Source of the DNA: Diorhabda sublineata
Taxonomy: Eukaryota; Arthropoda; Insecta; Coleoptera; Chrysomelidae
DNA length: 64,000 bases
Reading direction: 5' to 3'
Assembly (NCBI RefSeq): GCF_026230105.1
Contig: NC_079480.1
Span: 24,718,488-24,782,487 of the forward strand
Every line of letters starts with the position of its first letter. The first letter of the stretch is position 1. The position numbers were made by a program, and so were the translations under genes. This document shows, piece by piece, positions 34,927-45,652 of the stretch. The notes beneath the pieces were generated by a model that saw only the letters and a program-made list of their open reading frames with translations, was not told the DNA's origin and searched no databases.

Positions 34927-35585
34927 TTGGTATTGACATTGACATTGACACTGACACTGACATTGACATTGACATTGACATTGACATTGACATTGACATT
35001 GACATTGACATTGACATTGACATTGACATTGACATTGACATTGACATTGACATTGACATTGACATTGACATTGACATTGACATTGACATTGACATTGACA
35101 TTGACATTGACATTGACATTGACATTGACATTGACATTGACATTGACATTGACATTGACATTGACATTGACATTGACATTGACATTGAAGTTGACGTTGA
35201 CATTGACATTGACATTGCATTGACATTGACATTGAAGTTGACATTGAAGTTGACGTTGACATTGACATTGCATTGACATTGACATTGACATTGTCATTGT
35301 CATTGTCATTGTCATTGTCATTGACATTGACATTGACATTGACATTGACATTGACATTGACATTGACATTGACATTGACATTGACATTGACATTGACATT
35401 GACATTGACATTGACATTGAAGTTGACATTGAAGTTGACGTTGACATTGACATTGCATTGACATTGCATTGACATTGACATTGACATTGTCATTGTCATT
35501 GTCATTGTCATTGTCATTGTCATTGTCATTGTCATTGACAGACATTGACATTGACATTGTCATTGACATTGACATTGACATTGAC
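34927..35585 (+). repeat. TTGACA hexamer array
   Basis: About 109 units of TTGACA, with variants TTGAAG, TTGACG, TTGTCA and five-base TTGCA. A composite block starting ATTGAAGTTGACATTGAAG at 35231 recurs at 35416 (185-base step), and a run of TTGTCA follows each copy, so part of the array duplicated as a unit. The frames open on both strands (Thr-Leu, Met-Ser, Asn-Val repeats) are artefacts of a stop-free hexamer. Confidence 0.97.
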
Positions 35586-35589
35586 TAAT

Positions 35590-38500
35590 TTTATTCAATT
35601 ATTTTACCTCTCCTGACCCCTCCACTAACTCTTCATAATATTATATAAGGTATAACAGTGTTGTTTTTAGACTATTTCGGCAATTTTTAAAATTTTTCTT
35701 TCCGTAAGGACCTTTCTTGTACTTCAAGTAATATTATAAAAAAAAGAATTAGCGAGATCCGTTGAGCAGTTCTGAAAATTTGCTCTTAGCAACATATTCA
35801 GCGATTAATTTTTATATTATATATTAACATTTAACTTCGGTATATGTTCGTTAGCCCACCCAGTATAGTATTGATTTCCAGCTTTGTTATTCATCTGAAA
35901 TTGCTTCAATTTGCTTTATATTATAGCAAAGTCAAGGCTGATTTTACTCTACTTGTACGGTTTCTCGGTTGACGAGAATCGTCGAACGGTTTAAATTTCA
36001 AAGTGTGCACCCACATGAAATTCTAACTTCGAATATATGTAAATAGGAGAGAATTTACGAACATCTGGAATGACTTGACGAAAGTAAACTTCTTCAACTC
36101 TAAATCTAAGCAACCGTCACTGCGGCAGTCCAGAAACCACAAACCACTACAGATTACATATTCCTCAGTTTCCAGAAGCGAAAAGTTTCCGAACTTTGCT
36201 GCAGATATTTCATGCATTTATATTTATCATTATGATAAAGATATTCTTTGAACTATTTTCAGTTTATTCTCATTTCTATACGTACGGATAACTAATAGGG
36301 GTCACAGTCTTTTGGATGTTTTCCGTAGCTCAAAAATGTGAAGCCTACCAATGTCTTGATACTTGTTTACAAACATCTTACCTTTAATAAACAAGTATGT
36401 TACAACGGCTTCATATATCTAGTAAATAAGTTTTAGTTCTTTGGATATTTTAGAAATATTAGATTGGATTTTTCATAAAAGTTATTCACTTATTTTATCA
36501 AAAAAGTAATCCTCTTGTAAATACGTCAGATAGTATATTGTTTATGCCCGAAGTAGAACCAGTAGATGGCACGTGAAGTTTCTTAACAAGCTGCATTGTT
36601 TAACTTCTGGAATATTATTGAGAAAACTTTTTAAATAAACTGAGTTACCTGTAAAGTTCGAAAGGCACCCGAGGTTATGTCGGATAAATACTGACAAAAT
36701 GCTGTTTTCTGGAATACATTTTCGAGATTACTTCAAAGGCTTATAAGCTGTTTTTATATTTTTACCGACTTTAATAAAAAGTTGGTCGATGAAAGGACGA
36801 TTAGACGTACTTCATTGGAGAAAAACGTGATTGAGAAAATACTCTTATTTCTATCATAGAATTTTTTTTTTCGACACAGTATTCTTCAAAATGAAAAAAA
36901 AAGTGTCTCATACAGATATTTTTGAGTACGACAAACAAGATTCTAAAAAATATATTTCAATAATATTTTTCTCAGCAGTTTTTAGGTTATGTAGAAGATC
37001 TAACTAAGTAAGCTAGAGATTTTTTAATATCTCACAATTCATCTTCGGTATCTGAAGACGATAACTTGATTATGATCTTTTGGTTAGGTGATTTCATCCA
37101 GAGAGATTTGGGATGAAATATTTGTACATATACAGATTTTAGGGTGTTAATTCATAATCAAAAACAACTGAATATCACTTAAATATCATAAAAATATGAG
37201 TAAGAAAAATTGAATAGTACAGATATATATACGTAGATCTATATTATTAAAATGGAAATTCATAAAGCTGCCGATTATACGAATTGAAACCTAACCTAAC
37301 TTAGCCTGTATTACTTTTTGGCCGAATTTACCAATGAATTTAAAACGATATTTGTAAAACCCTAGGTCGAATTTACATCCTCCGGAGCAACAGTTGATTT
37401 TATTTATTGATAAAACAATAAAATATAAGTTAAAATACAATACAAAATAGTTATTTTTAATTATACTGCAAGAAAATTAATATTTCTTTCATAAATATCT
37501 CTAAGCTTTCTAAATTTGGTGCTCAATAATGGTTTGGCGAGATTGTCATTCAATTAATCCACCGAACAGCAGTATTTAGTCCATTATTATTTTGTTCAAA
37601 GGACCAGATTTTATCAAATTATTGCATTCTATTGATTTATCAATATACCAAATACATTTCGGAGATTTGTTAATTTTGTTTCAAATATTTTTAATTATTC
37701 TTTCTGCTCGCAAAATTCTGCAGTAGAAATCTTTTCTGTTTCTGCAGTAAACAGTTTATACTTGATTGATACTCAGAGTTACAATGTATTTCAAAAATGA
37801 GTTCATTTGACTTTAATGAGGGAAAAAATATAATAATATTCTGAGCTTTTAAATAGGATGACGTTAGTTTAACATTGAGTAAGGTACAAAGTCGAGTTTT
37901 TCACTCAAGTTTTATCATTATCTAAATTGTTATTTTCTAGTATTATTGGTGTTTGGTTTACGGCCAGTCATGTTTTCTTTGAGACATGAGTCTTCTTCCA
38001 TTGGTTTAGTTTCTCTTTTTCAATTTTGTTAATAAAGTTTTAAGATTCCTTGAGGCTTTATCGATAAAAAATCCATTATTTCCATGAATAGCTTGATAAT
38101 GAGCTTTTCTTGCCATACTTTTTTTTGATAAAACGTTTGTACTTTAAAATTTTGTTGACCAACTATAGGAAATAATACTTAATGATTTAATTTCGTCAAT
38201 TGAACTGAAAATGTCATCAAAGTTCAAACTTTCATCTTTCTGTTTACATTTTTTAACAATTTCTAATTCATATATTACATGGCAATTGGATTAATCAGTT
38301 TTTTATTCATTTGAGTTGAAGTCGTAGATGATACAAAGTAATAAATTTGCGGTTATTGTTGTAACTCAACTGATCAGTTGCAACAAACTTCATCTGAGTG
38401 ACTTATGCCTTGTCACGTTTCGTAAACAAATAAATATTCAAAATACTCTTATAAATGTTGAACAAGTTCAATAAAATTTGATTGAAACGACTGGTTATAA

Positions 38501-39355
38501 TTAAAAAATATTAACCTTCATATCTAAATTAATACGCACGTACAATTTATTTATTTAGGCATTTGAAATACGTACTTCATTTCGGGGCGTAAAAATTATA
38601 CGTTCTAATAAACTCCATCCCTTAAAGTTTATTATAACGTCATAAAGTTATGACGCATATAATGTCATGAAAGTTCTCGACAACCAATCCACACCATTTT
38701 TGATTTCTAATAGCTGCTATTTTCTCTTATAAAGGGAGCCGAAAATATATTGCTCAAACATAAATAAAAATATTTAATAGGTTTTGTGAAGCAATATTAC
38801 TGAAATGGGATTTTTGTGTCTCTTTAGTCCTACGGAGACATATTTGCGGTCTTTCAAACTACACTTTAAGATACTTTCAATATACAGTGTATCTCTTGTG
38901 TACACACGGACTTCTCCGGATAAAAAAATACAATGATAAAGGGTGATAAAGGCAATAACAAGGTTATAGATTATTACAAGAGACTACTCTGTATATTTTG
39001 AGATGCCATGACGAGCTAGGGCTGGCAACATTGCATTTTTGATTACCTTAATTTGACTTCCACCTGAAGAAATTGATAAATGAAGAGAATTCATTAATTG
39101 TTTGAGAGTAAAGATCGACTGACCTCAAGCTGTTAATTTGTGGAAACTACAGTTGAAAAAGAAGTCTTCAAAATTGGATTAATGCAGACGAGAATGAATA
39201 TTGAATGTACTATACAACTCTCAATATTTTATCAAAGAACATGGTTTAGGATATTTATTGATGCAACGTTAATTACAGGTGCTTCAGCTGCATATTTTCC
39301 ATATTTTTCTCCTTTGAGTGCTTCAGTTTTTAAAACCTTCATTTTATCGTGGTGC
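35590..39355. other. unassigned AT-rich stretch
   Basis: No transposon or gene signature was recognised. A 64-codon minus-strand frame at 36023-36217 (SAAKFGNFSLLETEEYVICS) has protein-like composition but no splice frame that I can support. At 37050-37085 a CTGAAGACGATAACTTGATT segment resembles the start of the hammerhead-like sequence at 45056. A short palindrome, CGTCATAAAGTTATGACG, lies at 38638-38655. Confidence 0.35.
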
Positions 39356-39359
39356 AAGA

Positions 39360-41700
39360 AAAATTGAAGGACGAAAATTCAGGAATCTTGAAACTAATAA
39401 AAGCTGGAAATTGATTATCGATCTTGAGGCACTAAATCATGACTTGTTTTATGTGCTTAAAATCAAATTACAAATCAATGAACTTCCAGGTAGTGCTTAA
39501 CAATGACCCTTATCACAAAAAAGTTTTTGGTTAAACCCTTCAATATTTCATTGACTAATTATTTGCTACAACAACAGTTATATGCTTACTATTACCAAGA
39601 ATAGAGAGGCCTATGTACAACATTTATAATATCACTGGTCTCTTCAGCATTTGTCCTTGGTGGCTGTCCAAAGCTAGAGAATGCTCGAGGCGCCGCTGGA
39701 TTTGAATTTAAATTTGTCTTCTTGTGTTGATAAGTGCTTGACTGCAGATAATATCTGTTCTAGTTGTTTCTTCAGTCCATAGAACAAGTTGATTTATTAT
39801 GGATTGAACATAGATAAAGTCATGTAAATAAAAACCAGTAGTAGTTTTCATGTATCTTCTGGTGTACCGCGTTAAACTATTACTGCGCCGAAGAAAATTC
39901 ATCATTTTAAATCTCATTATGAGAGACGTGAGGAATCGTTTTATGAAGAAATTGATCCCATAGTATTTATATGCATCAATTATCGAAAATCATTAATGGT
40001 AGATCTAATATCTAGGTCTAAAATTCTAAAAAAAAATGAAATAGGTGTAAGGAAAACAGAAGGACGATTGTCTATACAATGAAACTAACAAATGGAGCAA
40101 CAAAGAAAATTCAGGAATCTTCGAACCAACTAATAAAAACTGAAGTTTGTTTAACGATCTTGAGGTAGTAAACATGACTTGTTTTTTGTGTATGAAATCA
40201 AATTACAAATTAATAGATTATGTATATATATGAACTAGAACTTCCAGATAGTGTTTTTACGCTTAACAATGATCCTTATCACAAAAAAGTTTTTGGTGAA
40301 GTCCTTCAACATTTCATTGACTATTTTATTCCCAGGATTTGTCTTCTTGTATTGATAATAATGGTTAATACATCAACTTCTCAGATTTATCATAGTTTTT
40401 TTGATATCACAGCTAGAATGGTTCAATGAAGTTCACATAAAAATTTGGATCAAACTTCTAAAGCGGGACATATTGCTGTCCCCACGCTAAATCTGGAATA
40501 ATTTGCCAAAACCGAAACGTTTATGCACCTCAAATATATGCTAATTTACTATTACCAAGAATAGAGAGGCCTATGTACAACATTTATAATATCACTGGTC
40601 TCTTCAGCATTTGTCCTTGGTGGCTGTCCAAAGCTAGAGAATGCTCGAGGCGCCGCTGGATTTGAATTTAAATTTGTCTTCTTGTGTTGATAAGTGCTTG
40701 ACTGCAGAGAATATCTGTTCTAGTTGTTTCTTCAGTCCATAGAACAAGTTGATTTATTATGGATTGAACATAGATAAAGTCATGTAAATAAAAACCAGTA
40801 GTAGTTTTCATGTATCTTCTGGTGTACCGCGTTAAACTATTACTGCGCCGAAGAAAATTCATCATTTTAAATCTCATTATGAGAGACGTGAGGAATCGTT
40901 TTATGAAGAAATTGATCCCATAGTATTTATATGCATCAATTATCGAAAATCATTAATGGTAGATCTAATATCTAGGTCTAAAATTCTAAAAAAAAATGAA
41001 ATAGGTGTAAGGAAAACAGAAGGACGATTGTCTATACAATGAAACTAACAAATGGAGCAACAAAGAAAATTCAGGAATCTTCGAACCAACTAATAAAAAC
41101 TGAAGTTTGTTTAACGATCTTGAGGTAGTAAACATGACTTGTTTTTTGTGTATGAAATCAAATTACAAATTAATAGATTATGTATATATATGAACTAGAA
41201 CTTCCAGATAGTGTTTTTACGCTTAACAATGATCCTTATCACAAAAAAGTTTTTGGTGAAGTCCTTCAACATTTCATTGACTATTTTATTCCCAGGATTT
41301 GTCTTCTTGTATTGATAATAATGGTTAATACATCAACTTCTCAGATTTATCATAGTTTTTTTGATATCACAGCTAGAATGGTTCAATGAAGTTCACATAA
41401 AAATTTGGATCAAACTTCTAAAGCGGGACATATTGCTGTCCCCACGCTAAATCTGGAATAATTTGCCAAAACCGAAACGTTTATGCACCTCAAATATATG
41501 CTAATTTACTTTTAGCAAGAATAGAGAGGCCTTCTCAGTCCTAATTGCCTATGTAAAACTTTTATAATATCACTGGTCTCTTCACCGTTTGCCCTAGGAA
41601 GCTGCCCAAAGCTAGAGAATCCTCGAGGCACCGCTGACTTTGAAGTGAGGCTATTCAGTTAGGTCAAAGCCCGGGATTTTCCTTTCTGTGTTGATAAGAG
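39360..41700 (+). repeat. 960-bp tandem repeat, two near-identical copies plus diverged ends
   Basis: Units 39591-40550 and 40551-41510 agree at essentially every base; I noticed one difference inside (GATAATATCTG at about 39748, GAGAATATCTG at about 40708). A diverged third unit begins at 41511, and degenerate pieces of the unit precede the first copy from about 39360. Two 69-codon frames recur in each unit (minus 39708-39917 and 40668-40877; plus 40220-40429 and 41180-41389), but neither resembles a known protein. Confidence 0.95.
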
Positions 41701-42237
41701 CTTCACAGCAAAGAATATCTGTTCAAGTTCCGTGTTTATTCCTTAGAATCAGTTGATTTACTATGAAATTTAATACAGAACCTCGTTTTGAACATATAAA
41801 AACAAAACAACACTGAAAAAAGTACAGTCTACGTCAAAAATATTATATTTCCTGTGTTTAAAAGTCTAAAAACCACAAATTCATCTAATGGATAAGAAGA
41901 GAAGTCACATAAAGAAGGAACTCACCAAAATGATAAAATGTTTGCTGTTTATCTCTGAAACGAGACAAAAAAGACTTCAAAACAGCAACAAATAACTGTC
42001 GTAAAAAATATATTAGGAGACGAGTCTACCAACCTATAATTTACCAAAGGAATACTTACTCCTTCTTATTTCATAGAAAACTTTCTAAATGTTGATTTGA
42101 ATTATTAAAATTCTATCGAAAAACATTTTTTTCATCCTCAAAATTAACGGTGATAATTGGTATGTCAAAAAGTAAAGTAAAGTTGGTGTGTAAAGAAACA
42201 AACTTCAAGCAGTAGTGCGGAAAAAATGTTTTATTAA

Positions 42238-42311
42238 GGACTCCGTAGTGTAGTGGCTAGAATACAAGGCTCATAAGCGGGAGGTCCCAGGTTCAAGTCG
42301 AGCTGATGCCA
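42238..42311 (+). tRNA. degenerate tRNA-like sequence (CAT anticodon), likely pseudogene or SINE head
   Basis: The 74 bases hold an A box TAGTGTAGTGG, an anticodon loop CTCATAA with CAT, and a B box GGTTCAAGTC, followed at once by T6. Stems are poor: I count 4 of 7 acceptor pairs, and the anticodon stem fails. Internal promoter boxes with a T-run point to Pol III origin. It may be a decayed Met/Ile tRNA or the 5' part of a SINE. Confidence 0.5.
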
Positions 42312-42646
42312 TTTTTTATGTTTCTACTTTTGTAGAGAGAAAAGTTGACAAAACTAATTGTTGATTTGTTCTAATCTTGATTCAAATAGTCAAAATATTA
42401 AAAAAACTATAATATATTTTATAACGGAAATTACCATGAACTTCCGTATTTTGATAAAATTTTCAATAGTAGAATAAAAATTGTATGTTATTCGTATGTA
42501 AAGGCCTTTCTTAGACGATTGTGAATTTTATCATAAGAACTGCCGTCGAGAAAAGGCTATTTTACACACTTGTTACATAAATAACGTTTTTTTAAAACGG
42601 CTAGAATGATTAAATGAAGCTTAAGCAAGTATATTTTTATTTCCAG

Positions 42647-42841
42647 ATGAATGTACCAGAAATGTGATCTTTTATTCGTAACATCGAAAAAAACTTGAAC
42701 CCATGTCGGGAATCAGAAGAAAAAGAAGTCTAGAATGGCAAGACAGATGTTACAGTTCAAGCGAAGAAGAAATGCCTGCTAGGACAATTGATACTCATGT
42801 ATTCGCTTCTCTTTTGGCTAAAGCACAACAAGAATATTCAG
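42647..42841 (+). CDS. candidate first coding exon of a host gene
   Basis: The segment is framed by TTTTTATTTCCAG before 42647 and by TTCAG with GTTAGT after 42841, both good splice signals. An ATG at 42703 opens 46 codons (MSGIRRKRSLEWQDRCYSSS, then EEEMPARTIDTHVF and ASLLAKAQQEYS) ending in phase 1. An in-frame stop upstream of the ATG makes this the likely start codon, with 56 bases of 5' UTR in the exon. The peptide is basic, then acidic, suggesting a nuclear or regulatory protein, but I do not recognise it. The frame shows no transposon signature. Confidence 0.5.
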
Positions 42842-43329
42842 GTTAGTCTTATTTCGAGCTTATTATTTATATTAATACAATATCAAATGAATTATTTTGA
42901 TATGTATAGTAGTTGTAGTATAAAATCTATGCTAGAGTTAAGTAATCCAAAACAACCCTTTTCACAGCGGCGCATCATTATCAATTACTTATTTATTATT
43001 ATGAACTCTAACCTCATTAAGTTATCGTTGCTATAAATGTGTCTATGTTTAGTCTGTCTGTCAGTTTTATAGATTCCACTTCAACCCCATCAAAGTATCG
43101 TCTTCAATTATTTATTATTAATGTGACTATAATGAACCATAAATATATTTATCTAATTTTGTGATTATTATTCTATAAGATAAGAACTAATACAAGTAAA
43201 AAGAAGTCTGTAAAACTAATACTTCGTTCATTCAATTTGATATTCGTTTAGTACGCCAGTCAGATTAATGTAACTAATTGCAACTTTAAATTATTAAATC
43301 CTCAATTTGCTAAATAAATTGTTTTTTTT
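42842..43329. other. presumed intron start, no other feature
   Basis: AT-rich sequence following the donor at 42842. The frame at 42788-43036 runs through the donor and is probably intronic noise. Confidence 0.35.
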
Positions 43330-44432
43330 TTGGAGTTTACTCCTTAAGAATCGATTTGCATATATAAGGGGACCGGTATGAGAAAAATGTGAGGAGTAAA
43401 ATCTATCGATGAATGACCTCGTTACGTTTTTGGTGCGCATCCTATGATGCGCAACTTTCTAATTTGTCAGCGTCAACATACTTATATTGCTGTCATTGTG
43501 AAGTTTTATTATCATTGTGTTCCGCTAAAGTGGACTGAAAGTATTTCCAAATAACTATGGCAGAAAGAGGTGTTGATGATATTGCTGGAACATCTAACAA
43601 ACGCGTGGTTGCAAGGTACGTTATAATTCATGTATTATATGTATGAGCATGTACAATTTGTATTTATTAAATATTTTAATAATTATCGATGTAGTTCATA
43701 TAAATATATATTTGACATAAAATTAGATAATCAACCCAATATGGATTATCGAGCGCATCCACATAAAATAGAAAATTTCTAACCTAACCAAAAATTAATT
43801 TTTTTGTCGATGTCTATAAATTCTTCCACGTTATTATGATTTATTTTATAAATAATTTTTAAATATTAACAACTGTAGTCAATAATTCGATGATATTATC
43901 AGAAAAATCGACAATATTTTTTCATTATAATAATGTTTTTATATAATTTTCTTTCGAAAAGTTATTTTTTAGCTTATTTAAATAATTTTCATGTACTATT
44001 TATTATTGTATGTGAAAGATTTAGTGACATAATTATCTTTTTATAACCATTTTTGTTAATTATTAAGATAATATTATATTTTAAATAAAAAATTAATTAT
44101 AATAATTTTAAAAAAATGTTTATAAAAACCTTTTTTTATCAATTTTCTTAAAGTCGATTAAAATTTTTATAATAATGCATTTATAAATTTTCTAATTTTT
44201 TTTTATATTTTTTGACTAGGAAAAAATCTAAACCTCCAAAAACTCCAGCCGAGAGACAGCGAGCTTACAGATTAAGAAAAAAATTAATGAAGGAAGCCCA
44301 AAATATTCTGGCAATCAACCAATCTTTTTTAAGTTAAATAAACTCTTTTTGCGTCTGGTTAGACTATCGGAGCTGACACACACAAACAATTTTTTTAAAA
44401 AGCAAGTTGATGAATTGAGTTATTTAATTCCA
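43330..44432 (+). mobile_element. intron-containing mini-gene element, copy 2
   Basis: The element starts sharply at TGGAGTTTACTCCTTAAG, preceded by a T-run with no similarity to the flank of copy 1. It carries ATATATAAGG at 43362, likely a TATA box, about 195 bases before the ATG. The match to 17336-18431 (inverted) extends through the intron and past the stop to a GAATTGAGTTATTTAATT segment. Copy 2 lacks a 31-base stretch that in copy 1 contains the second TGGAGTTTACTCC motif. Confidence 0.6.
43557..44337 (+). CDS. mini-gene copy 2: 58-residue two-exon protein with AERQRAYR motif
   Basis: Exon 1 is 43557-43615 and ends AG before GTACGT; the intron is 43616-44219 (604 bases, ends GACTAG); exon 2 is 44220-44337. 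The joined frame gives 58 residues: an acidic start (MAERGVDDIAG), a basic segment KPPKTPAERQRAYRLRKK and a short hydrophobic tail ending INQSFLS. The basic part resembles a bZIP basic region, and the tail could form one or two helix turns. A shifted frame runs on to 44439 (FFKKQVDELSYLIPV). It could be a DNA-binding peptide, the captured 5' end of a larger gene, or a pseudogene. The function is unknown. Confidence 0.45.
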
Positions 44433-44819
44433 GTATAAGAAGCGACTTCTACTGAGACAAGAAGCTCCCAATAGAATTTGAGGTATATAGGTAAAACACC
44501 GCTACTTACAGGTATATCCCGGTTGATTGTTTCCACTGTATGCAACATAATATGGCCAATTTCCATTTCCTGGTACATCGTCAAATTCATTTTTTACTCA
44601 AGATTAAAAGATACAATGAGAAAAGAACTCAGCGGTTTTGATAAGATAATTGTATATAGGTTCGTGAAATCTCTCTCTGAAACCATCTTTTTATCAAAAT
44701 CATAATGAAAAACACGAGTAATTTCCTCTGGTACTTTTCAGTCTTATTTATACAAAAGGAATTGAGAGGAATTTTCAACAGAGTTCGCTCAAAATTGGTT
44801 TATAAATTCAGCAATCCAT
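44433..44819. other. unassigned stretch
   Basis: No feature is supported, apart from an anonymous 75-codon frame at 44478-44705 that may belong to the upstream part of the Penelope relic. Confidence 0.3.
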
Positions 44820-45005
44820 TAAAACAATTAATGTGTGACGATCTGTAATAATTGTGACAGGAAGTATATTGGGCAGACTCAGAGACGCGTTAATATTAGA
44901 TTTAAAGAGCATATGGCTCGTTTAAAACATAATTGGACCAAAAAATCGGGTATTGCTCATCACGCCGCCAGTAATAATCATGAAATAAGTAAAAACAATG
45001 TATAA
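44820..45005 (+). pseudogene. Penelope-like GIY-YIG endonuclease fragment
   Basis: The frame reads CNNCDRKYIGQTQRRVNIRF, then KEHMARLKHNWTKKSG and IAHHAASNNHEISKNNV before a stop. The Cys-x-x-Cys before YIGQT, the Arg in helix 1 and the following KEH are features of the GIY-YIG domain of Penelope-like elements. The polymerase domain upstream is gone. It is in better frame than the minus-strand copy at 33030. Confidence 0.7.
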
Positions 45006-45039
45006 TTCTTATAAAGTTCATCCGACAATAGGTTGAATA

Positions 45040-45096
45040 GGTTTTAGTTTGATGCCTGAAGGCGACAACTTGGTTATCGAAACGCGCGTCAGACAG
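45040..45096 (+). ncRNA. candidate hammerhead ribozyme at a Penelope 3' end
   Basis: CTGAAGG (45056-45062), a hairpin built on GACAAC/GTTATC-type pairing, GAAAC (45079-45083), GCGC and GTC (45088-45090) follow in the order of a hammerhead core with a very short helix III. The final A of CUGANGA is G here, and I cannot pair helix I well. Penelope-like elements are known to carry hammerhead motifs, and this lies 50 bases after a GIY-YIG fragment. Confidence 0.4.
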
Positions 45097-45652
45097 TGTC
45101 GGTGTTGGTATAATGAGACGAAAAATATGCTTTTTTTACAGATTTGATTTCTGAGACATTTATTTGAAATAGATATGAGACTTTTTTGATTTAATCACTT
45201 AAATCATTGAACAACAGCAATTGTTTATTTAGCATTCCTTATATTTATGTTTCAACTGCTAATAAAAACTTCAATTGAAAAAATGTAGAACAATACGACA
45301 CAAATATGCATATGAAAGTAACTTATATGGGAAATGTGGGTTGTTATACCATAAATTACGTTTTCTAGCCAAACGAACAATTTAAATGGAACTATTCGGT
45401 GGCACGTTATATTCGTTTCATGAATACGCTTTTTTTTCGTTTAAATTCTTGTGAGCTACAATAAATTAACAGTTATCTCATTATGATAATGGATATATTT
45501 CATGTCAACTCGTAATAGTGATGTTAGAAAGTGATACCTCTTGTTTATTTTACTTTAAACTTTTCAAAAACGATACTTCCTAAAAGAGATGGCATACTTT
45601 CATTCATTTATTAACGATGAGAACGTTTATAAACAAAATCGACCATCTTATT

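Noticed and set aside
34746..35581. Open frames on both strands across the hexamer array (Thr-Leu, Met-Ser, Asn-Val repeats)
   Set aside because: A stop-free hexamer is open in all frames that avoid TGA/TAA; no independent coding evidence.
38638..38655. CGTCATAAAGTTATGACG as a transcription-factor site
   Set aside because: Short palindromes are expected by chance in 64 kb, and no neighbouring promoter was seen.
39708..41389. The repeated 69-codon frames as a duplicated gene pair
   Set aside because: Identity reflects the recent 960-bp duplication; no family signature, and the diverged flanking units do not keep the frames.
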